Assembly (NCBI RefSeq): GCF_021869535.1 | Contig: NW_026262668.1 | Coordinates: 9,780,348-9,844,347 of the forward strand | Source: Mytilus californianus | Lineage: Eukaryota > Mollusca > Bivalvia > Mytilida > Mytilidae | Direction of reading: 5' to 3' | DNA: 64,000 bases | Program-made: the position numbers and the translations under genes | In this document: positions 12,226 through 22,400 of the stretch, piece after piece | How positions within the stretch are numbered: position 1 is the first letter of the stretch | Layout: each line of letters starts with the position of its first letter | Notes under the pieces: generated by a model | What the model saw: the letters and a program-made list of their open reading frames with translations, nothing else | What the model was told of the DNA's origin: nothing | Database searches by the model: none

Positions 12226-12689
12226 GAGATGTGAAATAAATTAGAAACAAAATTGAGTGCTTATTGTAGGTTATCCAGAAATATGTGTTAGTCATCCAAT
12301 GTAGGGAAAATGGCATCGTATGGTTTGATTAATGTGATCCCTAGTACATATAACTACAAGAGGTAAAGTTAGGTTACTTTAATGTCCGACATTTATAGTT
12401 GGTTATGCTTTAGCATCAGTGCAACAGTTTAGTAAGACCTGTTTGTAGAGTCATGGTCATTTAACTTACTAATACACATGTCAGGGAGTCAAAAAGCGAG
12501 ACTTAAGTATGCTGTTTGGGGGTCTTCATAAATTTGTTAAACTTTGTGATTAGGTCAGTTTTCGTAGCCAGTGCCTTATCTTTTTGTGCTTTTGAAGACT
12601 GAAAAAATTTTTAAGCAATATTGCGAAAATTTAGTTACAAATTGTTCTTAAGGTGAGCTATAGCACCACTATCGTAGCTAAGGAGAGGG

Positions 12690-12995
12690 TTGAGTGCGAT
12701 CGCAAACAAGTTTAACCCTCCCATATTCTGTATGTGTCTGTCTCAAAGCCACGAGCCTGTAATTCAGTGTTGGTCGTTTGTTGTTGTCTGTCATATCTAT
12801 TTTTTATTGTTTTAATATAAATCAGGTTTCTGGTTTTCTTGTTTGAACTGTTTCACATTTTGTAATGTCGGGGCCTTTTATGGCTAACTATACGGTATGG
12901 GTTTTGCTAATTGTCGAAGGCTGTACGTTAACCTATGGTTGCTTTTATCTACTTTATTTCATCACGGATGGATAGTTGTCTCATCAATCTTCTTT
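12690..12995 (-). repeat. Dispersed repeat family A, inverted copy
   Basis: In inverted order it has the GTTTAACCCTCCCATATTCT block, ATTCAGTGTTGGTCGTTTG, and GTCGGGGCCTTTTATGGCTA, ending in a degraded TTGTCTCATCAATCTTC terminus. It faces the preceding forward fragment. Confidence 0.65.
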
Positions 12996-13504
12996 CTATA
13001 TCAATAATGTATTCGTATCAAGAGTAGAAAAATATATTATTTCAAGGTTAATCAGGAACATAGTTAGATATACTGTTCCCATGACTGATTGGTCCTTACA
13101 ATCCAGTGGCAAGTATTACCCACAAGTTCAGTATAATAACATATAAATGTCATATGAATACCAGACAGCATTGCTTATACATGTACCAACGTTTTAATGT
13201 TTGCAAAACTGTATACTTAAGAATATATCACCCTAGCAACCCTGAACGCAAGTTTGTTCTTGCTTTATATGGATGATACAATCTTTGGTTTTACCTTGTA
13301 AGTCATCAAACATGTGACCTCTTACTTTCACAGTGGGCATGATACTACATTTGAGTTACCTTTTTTATTGGGCCTTCCTATTGTTCTTATTTTATTATCA
13401 AAATTAGCAGTCATGTATGTGGAATAAGTATTTTTTGATAACCAACAAAAATTCTGTTTTATTTTAGATTTGTTCTTCATCTTGTTATTCACTCATATAT
13501 CTTA

Positions 13505-13625
13505 AATGATTGATTGATTAATTGATTTTTGTTTAACGCCATTTTCAGCACTATAGTGCTATTTCGTGGCGGTCACATTTTATTGGTGGAGGAAGCCGGA
13601 GAGAACCACAAAATACAGTGAATAT
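13505..13625 (+). repeat. GATTGATTGATTAATTG-headed bivalve repeat fragment
   Basis: TTTAACGCCATTTTCAGCAC, a palindromic CACTATAGTGC, and GGTGGAGGAAGCCGGAGAGA form a head I recognise from memory in many mollusc genomes. The remainder to about 13,800 is degraded. Confidence 0.5.
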
Positions 13626-14209
13626 AGCTTTGTTTTAACGTAAGGAAAAGGGGGATTTGGGTAAACGTCTATCAGACAGTAACCTAAGGAATAAAATAAC
13701 CAAAAAGATGTAGAGGACAGTCCGACTATTGACAGATAAGTGCACAATATGTCTTGCGAGTCTATTACAGTGTTTAAATTAAAACGAAACTGAAGATCTG
13801 TCATTAACTCTTTAAAGTCTCAAAATATTTTAAAAAATCGACCAGGTTCATTGACCATGGGATCAATATTACCATAACCATGTGAAATTCAGAAGTTACT
13901 ATTGTCATGCCAGTCAATCAATGTATGACAAAAGAATGTCCGTAGACTAAGCCTTACAATTAAATTATTGTGTTTTTTTTAGACATATAGTATATCTGAG
14001 ACTACTATAACACATGTTATGGTATTCTCAGAGTATATGTACCATAGATATTAATACATACTCAACAACACTCACCTTGGTGATATTTTTGCATTAAACA
14101 TAATCAAGAATTTTCTAATTATACTTCGGAAATTTACCTAAAGGAAGTTACTGATAGTTAATCTATTATACAAAGCAATACTTGTCTTTTTTCTAGTTTT
14201 GGACATTTC

Positions 14210-14695
14210 CTTTTCACACGCCTTGATTTTCATATGATGAAGACATAATAGTTTAATCAGTATAATTGAAGTCTCTCTGGAGCTGACATGTCAGAAACAG
14301 CTAGTAGTCCTTTCTTAATTTATGTTGATCATTGTCATTTTGCTTAGTTTCTTCTGTTACCTATTCTAACATCGGACTGAAACTTCTTTTGAACTGAGAT
14401 TTACTGTGCGTTTTGCTGTGTGTTTGTTTATGACATTGGCTATGGTATAGGGGGGGGGTTGAGATCTCACAAATATGTTAAACCCCGCCGTATTTTTGCG
14501 CCTGTCCCAAGTCAGGAACATCTAGCCTTTGTTAGCTGTGTGTGTTTTTAAAAATTTTGGTTTATACGTATGTTTCGGAGTTTAGTGCGGTTTCCATTTC
14601 GCCGAATTGATATACATTATTGTTTAGGTGCTGAAGCCCGTCTCCGGGTGCAGGATATTCTCGCTGCGTTGAAGACCCATTGTGCTGACCGAACA
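14210..14695 (+). mobile_element. Penelope-like element 3' tail, forward copy
   Basis: From CATATGATGAAGACATAATA to AATTGAGAATGGAAATGG the sequence matches the post-ORF tail of the element at 24,695-25,907. Shared blocks are TTGAGATCTCA, CCCGCCG(C/T)ATTTTTGCGCCTG and CTCCGGGTGC. No coding sequence remains in this part. Confidence 0.6.
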
Positions 14696-14696
14696 A

Positions 14697-15020
14697 TAAA
14701 ATTGAGAATGGAAATGGGGAATGTGTCAAAGAGACAACAACCCGACCATAGAGCAGACAACAGCCGAAGGCCACCAATGGGTCTTCAATGCAGCGAGAAA
14801 CTCCCGCACCCGGAGGCGTCCTTCAGCTGGCCCCTAAACAAATATGTATACTAGTTCAGTGATAATGGACGTCATACTTAACTCCAAATTATACACAGGA
14901 AACTAAAATTAAAAATGATACAAGACTAACAAAGGCCAGAGGCTCCTGACTTGGGACAGGCGCAAAAATGCGGCGGGGTTAAACATGTTTTTTGAGATCT
15001 CAACCCTTCCCCTATACTTC
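14697..15020 (-). mobile_element. Penelope-like element 3' tail, inverted copy
   Basis: It is the reverse complement of the same tail, abutting the forward copy end-to-end near 14,696, so the two form an inverted pair. It contains CCGCACCCGGAGGCG, CTCCTGACTTGGGACAGGCG and TTTTGAGATCTCAACCC. The open frames across this junction (14,562-14,854) arise from the tail sequence and are not genes. Confidence 0.6.
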
Positions 15021-15139
15021 TAGCCAATGTAGAAAAAGTTTGGTCACGGTGTGAATTTTTCAACCCGTTCACCATGGCCGTGTCTGTAGTATTTTTTTTT
15101 AACTTGTAAGTCAGGGGTTTCTTAACCACAAATTACATA

Positions 15140-15358
15140 AAACCTTTACTTATTTCATATATACAACGATTTGGTTTGGAAGTTTGGTTGTGCAGTACTT
15201 GCAGATACCTTCAAGTTATTACAAACGGGATATCACATCCTATTTTTTACGGTGATGTTGTTTATAGAGCCCGTAAGTTTAGATACGATCCATGTAATTT
15301 TATTGATCATTTGAATAAACTTTTTCTTAAAGGTTATCAATTTAAAACAGAAAAATGA
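15140..15358 (+). pseudogene. Penelope-like RT C-terminal fragment
   Basis: The frame ending at 15358 contains GISHPIFYGDVVYRARKFRY and HLNKLFLKGY. This matches the last ~50 residues of the Penelope-like ORF at 24,681-25,262 (GISHPIFYGNILYKAQKCQY, PLNRLIKKGY). The preceding Met at 15176 lies in diverged sequence and is not a real start. Confidence 0.6.
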
Positions 15359-15409
15359 TATACTTATAAAATACTTAGCAATGTTTAAGGCTATGAAAAC
15401 ATGGTTTGT

Positions 15410-15870
15410 CTATTGACTTTGAACTAGCTTTCTGTTGCTACGAGTACTCTTTATATCTGTCTTTTTGTTTGATGGATTTCGTTTTTGTTTTTCGTGTCGA
15501 TCTGATGAATCCAGTCCTTTCCAAATGTTTGTTTATAGTTTATTCTTGTGTTGTGCTGTTGCACCACTGTCCAAGATCAGTGGAGGGATGAACGCTCGCA
15601 AACATGTTAAACCCCGCCACATTCTGTATTTGCCGGTCTCACGTCACGAGCCTATAATTCAGTGTTGGACGTTTGTTGTTGTCTGTCATATTTGTTTCTC
15701 ATTATTATTTTGACATAAATCAGGTTGTTTGTTTTCTCGTTTGAATGTCGGGGCCTTTTATAGCTGACTATACGGTAAGGGTTTTCTCATTATTCGAGGC
15801 CGTACGTTGACCTATGGTTGCTTAAATCTACCTCATTTGGGTAGTTTTCTCATTATCAAACAAATGATGA
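15410..15870 (-). repeat. Dispersed repeat family A, inverted copy
   Basis: It contains GTTAAACCCCGCCACATTCT, TTCAGTGTTGGACGTTTG, GTCGGGGCCTTTTATAGCTG and GCCGTACGTTGACCTATGG in inverted order. Open frames at 15,406-15,713 fall inside it and are not genes. Confidence 0.65.
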
Positions 15871-16207
15871 TGGCTGTGTTTAACGACCTTGACTGGCTAT
15901 AAAGCCCTCGCACATAATCGATCAAGCCTCATCTTCTTATGTTCATATCAATCATTTATTCGTAACAAAAGTAGTAGAAAACGTATATCATGTTTATAAT
16001 TGTTTTCTTTGAAAGACTTAAAGACAAATAAACTCACGTTTATTGGCGACATACAGTGTAAATGAAGCATTAGAATTTAATTTCATGACCAGAACCCATT
16101 AGGGTGGGGTTTACAGAATAGAGAATAATGGATAAAAAAAGATAAGAATAGAAACAATGTGGTGCTAAAATATAAAGAATTCGATGATAATAATAAGCCA
16201 AATAATA

Positions 16208-16213
16208 TTTATT
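16208..16213 (-). terminator. Candidate poly(A) signal for the second DAZAP2-family gene
   Basis: TTTATT on the plus strand reads AATAAA on the gene strand, 132-137 nt after the stop. Other A/T-rich candidates exist nearby, so this is only the first plausible one. Confidence 0.35.
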
Positions 16214-16344
16214 AGAGAAGAATTGCCTCAAAATTAAGAGTACAGAAATTAAGAGAGGCCATCTAGACCTTCACCCATCGTTCAAAAAATCCTGTCAATG
16301 TGATTTGACATGAGCTTGAATGCAAACATGCATTATGTCAAAAG

Positions 16345-16476
16345 TTAAAGCCCGAAATTTACTCCACCGTCGTTATCCCAAAGATTTGGATTTCTTTGTG
16401 GTCCATTCGAATATCCTTGTTGCGAATATCCTTGTGACATTTGAGCCAAATTGGGTGAACAACCAGGAGGAGGCGG
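16345..16476 (-). other. DAZAP2-family paralogue coding exon 5 and stop
   Basis: The acceptor on the minus strand is ATTTCAG. It begins PPPPGCSPN, has two GYS(Q/N) units and an NLWDNDGG end, and stops at TAA (16347-16345). Confidence 0.82.
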
Positions 16477-19400
16477 CTGAAATATAAAATGAATAAAAGA
16501 TATGGTGAAATTGATTTACAGAGGTTGCAGGACCTTCTGTCGCGGACAGTTATGTGTACATACACTTATATAACTACTGGTATATTTTTGTTCTGCATAG
16601 GGGACATTGGAATCCACACTGAAGGAAATAATCTGAAATAGGTATTTGATGCGTAATTTTGGGGTGCATATTAAAAGTGCAAAACGAAATTAAAACGAAA
16701 CGAAACGAAACAAAACAAATCAAAACAAAAATAAAACGAAATCAAATCAAAATTAAACATATAAATGTATATATTCTCTCCTTTTGCATTTAAAGCCTTA
16801 GAATGGATTGTTAATAAGAAGCATTTGGATGATAGTGATAACGTCCGGTCTGTGTTTTTGTTATTTGTTTTTCTGCTTTGTATCGATCTGATGAGTAAAG
16901 CCATTTTCAATTGACGGATTTATATAGTTTGTTCATGTGGTGTACTGTTACACCACTGTCCCAAGTTTGAGGGAGGATTGGGCGCCCGCAAACATGTTTA
17001 ACGGCCCGCCACATTCTGTAAGTGCCTGTCCCAAGTCAGGAGCCTGCAATTCAGTGATTGCAGTTTGTTGCTGTATATCATATTTCTTTTTCGTCCCTTG
17101 TTTTGTACATGAATCCGACCGTTTATTTTTTTTCGTTTGAATTGTTTTACATATGTCATATTGGGATCTTTTATAGCTGACTATGCTGTATGTTTTTTTG
17201 CTCATTGTTGAAGGCCGTACGATAACCTATAGTTGTTTACTATGAAGAAGTTGTCTCATTGGCAATCATACCACATCTTCTTATTCTTATATGATGAGTC
17301 GGATTTTAAATGTGTTGCTGCACAAGGAAAAAGTCCGCAAGACGAAATTTCACTATACAAGGACACATTATTCCGACTCTGAGCAGACAAGTTGTTGCTC
17401 TTCCGTTTTAATACTGTTGATTGGGGGGAAGCAGAAAAAATATATATTGAAGTTCTTGTTTGACCAGGTATCGAAATGATGACCTCAGTCCTGCAATTGA
17501 GGCGAGCACGTCACCACGTGACCATGCACTCAAGCTGTTAGAACCATTGTTTGGTTATCTTCTTAAGAGAAGCGGAAGACACCAACTTTATTTTGGTCCA
17601 AGTTTCCAGAGATGTAAATATGCAAAATTCACATGAATGGACGGAACGACGGAAAGTGATGGCAAACTATCAGATGGTCCCTTTGGCCAGATAAGCTAAT
17701 AAAATTCGGAAGAGTCCCATTGAAATGAAATATGAATCAAATTAATTTTACACCATAAACACCATAACGTGTACTGCATGTAATATTTTGTCACTGGACG
17801 TTAAACACTTATTCACCACAATCATCCAAGTGCTTCTTATTAACAATCCATTCTAAGGTTTTAAATGAAGAAAAAAAAACAGAGAATATGTTTATTTCGT
17901 TTCGTTATTATAATATATTCGATAAATTTCTAGTTCGTTTCGTTTTAATTCTTTTCTTTTCGTTTCGTTTGGTTTTTCCATTTAATTCGTTTCTTTTTGT
18001 TTCGTTTCGTTTCGTTTCGTTTCTTTTCGTTTTTTTTTCTTTTTTTCCCGTTTTGTTTCTTTTTCATTTCATACTTGATAGGCATCTGTAATTGTGTTTT
18101 ATTTTGTCTCCGACAACTAAGTAAACTTATATCTATTTTGTCTCCGACAACTAAGTAAACTTATATCTATTTTGTCTCCGACAACCAAGTAAACTTATAT
18201 CTATTTTGTCTCCGACAACCAAGTAAACTTATATCTACTTTGTCTCCGACAACCAAGTAAACTTATATCTATTTTGTCTCCGACAACCAAGTAAACTTAT
18301 ATCTATTTTGTCTCCGACAACCAAGAAAACTTATATCTATTTTGTCTCCGACAACCAAGTAAACTTATATCTATTTTGTCTCCGACAACCAAGTAAACTT
18401 ATATCTATTTTGTCTACGACAACCAAGTAAACTTATATCTATTTTGTCTACGACAACTAAGTAAACTTATATCTATTTTGTCTCCGACAACTAAGTAAAC
18501 TTATATCTATTTTGTCTCCGACAACCAAGTAAACTTATATCTATTTTGTCTCCGACAACCAAGTAAACTTATATCTATTTTGTCTCCGACAACTAAGTAA
18601 ACTTATATCTATTTTGTCTCCGACAACTAAGTAAACTTATATCTATTTTGTCTCCGACATCTAAGTAAACTTATATCTATTTTGTCTCCGACATCTAAGT
18701 AAACTTATATCTATTTTGTCTCCGACATCTAAGTAAACTTATATCTATTTTGTCTCCGACAACCAAGTAAACTTATATCTATTTTGTCTCCGACAACCAA
18801 GTAAACTTATATCTATTTTGTCTACGACATCTAAGTAAACTTATATCTATTTTAAACTTATATCTATTTTGTCTCCGACAACTAAGTAAACTTATATCTA
18901 TTTTGTCTACGACAACTAAGTAAACTTATATCTATTTTGTCTCCGACAACTAAGTAAACTTATATCTACTTTGTCTCCGACAACTAAGTAAACTTATATC
19001 TATTTTGTCTCCGACAACTAAGTAAACTTATATCTATTTTGTCTCCGACAACTAAGTAAACTTATATCTATTTTGTCTCCGACAACTAAGTAAACTTATA
19101 TCTATTTTGTCTCCGACAACTAAGTAAACTTATATCTATTTTGTCTCCGACAACCAAGTAAACTTATATCTATTTTGTCTCCGACAACCAAGTAAACTTA
19201 TATCTATTTTGTCTCCGACAACCAAGTAAACTTATATCTATTTTGTCTCCGACATCTAAGTAAACTTATATCTATTCTGTCTCCGACAACTAAGTAAACT
19301 TATATCTATTTTGTCTACGACAACTAAGTAAACTTATATCTATTTTGTCTACGACAACTAAGTAAACTTATATTTATTTTCACTGAGAAGTAACTATAAA

Positions 19401-22400
19401 AAAAAAAGAAAAAATTTCCAATGTTTAATCGTATTAATATCTATTTATCATTTTCAGCAATACACTAATATATGCTTACTTTTGTTCTTTTTGTCATATC
19501 TAAATTGTATTCGTTTAGTTATAGTAACAAATAGATTGAACTGGGTACATTTCTAAGATATTTTTGTCGAAGCTATACAAATTTTATATATAAGGTCGGT
19601 TGCATTGTCGCATATCATGATCATTTTAATGGGGAAATAAGTATAAATGAAAAAGTTAAAACAAAATTATACAAGATACTGCCGTTTCTATTATCAATTG
19701 CTTGTTTTCATTTTACTAAATTTCATGCCACGATTGCATAACGATCCCCATTGAAAATATCAGAATTGGGTGACACTTGATTTTGGAAGATTTGCTCAGA
19801 ACAGTACGCTGAAAAACCGCTATTTCTGATCAACACAATACAAGCTGTAGTTACGACGATGTTTGAATAACAAATATATGAAAACAAAATTGATCTTACA
19901 TTTCTTAAAAGTCAAAACCATATGTTCAATTACATAACGTCAGAAAAAGTTTGTTTAAGAACTTTAGTAATGATGGGCTCCTATATCATTCCAGTACTGT
20001 GATTCCCATTTATGTCATCAATATTTATAAATAAAAATCATTCTTACCGGTATATTGCTAGCTGTGGTGTGTTGAACCATCATTGTCGGACTTTGCTGTG
20101 CATACTGTTGAGGGGGTGCCTAATTAGAATAATAAAAACAAGAATATGTTAAGCCCAAAAGGTAATAGTACCTCGCTACACAGCTCCTCCTGTCATTTGT
20201 GTAGACAAGGTTTTTAAACTGTTTTGGTGTGATAACTGAATAATATTATACGGGGTTCTGGATGGGGTCCTTCATTTCTGTATTCTTTGTTTTTAGGTCA
20301 TTTTTCTCTGTTGTTACCCATCATTGTCTGTTCTATATTAATTTGCCTAATTTTTCTCTATTTTATTTTTTTTTTTCATTTTTCTGTAGATTTGGCCAAT
20401 TATTCTCTATTCTACAAAACCCCATCCAGACCCTCTTATATGAGTATCTTTATTCTGACGTTAGTTTTTAAAGAAGTATATCTATACCTCATGTTAGCTG
20501 CTACCCGGATCTCACAGACAAACGACACGTTTGTGAAATAAATCTCATCAGGTACACTCGAGGCTAAAAGTTTGAGAGACCAAAACTGTTTCTATACACG
20601 AATTTGTCCTATACTGGAGTTTTCCAACATATAAAGGCATAGCATAGCGTAAGCCTTTTTTGCGCGTGTTTCTGTGTGTGAATGCAAAACTGGCAACAAT
20701 ACGAAGAAGCACTGCGTATAACTTTGTTGGATTCAATGTGCCATTATACAACGACGAAGCAAAACATGTAAGAAGCATATAATTGTAGAATAGTTTTGTA
20801 GGCAGCATACACATAAACACTTACAGGGGGTGGATTCGGTTGATTGAGGTGCGCGGGATGTTAAGACCCATTATTTGAAAACATCGATCCGCATCTGACT
20901 TTTAATTAGTATATACATATGAAGCAACAGTTGATCATATTTACCGTAAACTCAATGAATATTGATATGAATAGAAGGAAGTACATAATAAACGTCATTG
21001 AGACAATAACCTAACAACATCACATAGAAGTAGACATCTATAGGTCAACATTCGATCTTCAATTGTATAGACACTAGTCCAAAGGTCTTATCTAACCCAA
21101 GACTAGACACTAGTCCAAAGGTCTTATCTAACCGAAGTCTAGACACTAGCCCAAAGGTCGTATCTAACCCAAATCTAGACACCAGTCAAAATGTCTTATC
21201 TAACCCAAGTCTAGACACTAGTCCAAAGGTCTTATCTAACCCAAGTCTAGACACTAGTCCAAAGGTCTTATCTAACCCAAGTTTAGACACTTGTTCAAAT
21301 GTCTTATCTAACCCAAGTCTAGACACTAATTCAAATGTCTTATCTAACCCAAGTCTAGACACAAGTCCAAAAGTCTTATCAAACCCAAGTCTAGACACTA
21401 GTCCAAAGGTCTTATCTAACTCAAGTCAAGACACAAGTCCAACAGTCTTATCCAACCCAAGTCTAAACACAAGTCCAAAGGTCTATTCTAACCAAAGTCT
21501 AGACACTAGTCCAAAGGTCTTATCAAACCCAAGTCTAGACACTAGTCCAAATGTCTTATCTAACCCAAGTGTAGACACTAGTCTAAAGGTCTTATCTAAT
21601 CCAAGTCTAGACACTAGTTCAAATGTCTTATCTAACCCAAGTCTAAACACTAGTCCAAAGGTCTTATCTAACCCAAGTCTATACACTAGTCCAAATGTCT
21701 TATCTAACCCAAGTCTAGACACTAGTCCAAAGGTCTTATCTAACCCAAGTCTAGACACTAGTCCAAAGGTCTTATCTAACCCAAGTCTAGACACTAGTCC
21801 AAAGGTCTAGTTTGCCTCAAGTATTTCCTGTTACAAAACTTTGAATTTTTCGTAAAACTAAGGATTTTCTTATCCCAGGAATAGATGACCTTAGCCGTAT
21901 TTGGCACAACTTTTTGGAATTTTGGGTCCTCAATGCTCTTCAACTTTGTACTTGTTTGGCTTTATAACTATTTTGATCTGAGCGTCACTGATGAGTCTTA
22001 TGTAGACGAAACGCGCATCTGGCGTATTGAATTATAATCTTGGTACCTTTGATAACTAGACAAGTTGTGAATGAATTAATCGATATGAATAAGAAATATG
22101 GGTTTACCTTTCTGAGATAATATCCAAGTTACAATAGAAACCCCAAAAGACGTCCAAAGATAAACGTAGACCGTACGGTCTACCAAGATAGGAGTATACT
22201 ATATGCCAAAATCTAAAGCGCCAAAAACAAGAGGTTTTTGGGATGCAGACAATTTTATTATTTTTTTCTAAATTTTAACTTACATTTATTAATAACCAAC
22301 ATTGTCGTATATAAGTAATGTTTATTTAAAGTCGGCACATAATATAGAAAAAAAATGAACATGGGCTCTAAGGAGCTCTTACGACAGTCTTTAAATGTTA

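Larger units (their letters stand above)
16678..18075. mobile_element. Foldback-like structure with (TTTCG)n / (CGAAA)n arms
   Basis: The left arm (16,678-16,840) carries CGAAACGAAACGAAAC runs and then AATGGATTGTTAATAAGAAG with TTGGATGAT. The right arm (17,820-18,075) carries the inverse (ATCATCCAAG, CTTCTTATTAACAATCCATT) followed by TTTCGTTTCGTTTCG runs. A family A repeat and a tRNA-like stretch lie between. It is inside the last intron of the paralogue. The Phe-rich frame at 17,888-18,091 is the microsatellite read as protein. Confidence 0.5.

Noticed and set aside
14562..14854. Overlapping frames around an inverted junction
   Set aside because: They translate the non-coding tails of Penelope-like elements.
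17465..17540. Functional tRNA gene
   Set aside because: A- and B-box-like sequences are mutated and the acceptor and T arms do not pair; kept only as a SINE-like relic.
17888..18091. Phe-rich membrane-protein-like frame
   Set aside because: Produced by the TTTCG pentanucleotide run.
18099..19378. CRISPR-like periodic repeat (34 bp)
   Set aside because: Units are contiguous with no unique spacers, the locus is in an intron of an animal gene, and no cas genes exist.
21186..21794. Two minus-strand proteins made of LGLDKTFGLVSR repeats
   Set aside because: They are the 36-bp minisatellite in translation. There is no start context, splice signal or flanking coding sequence.
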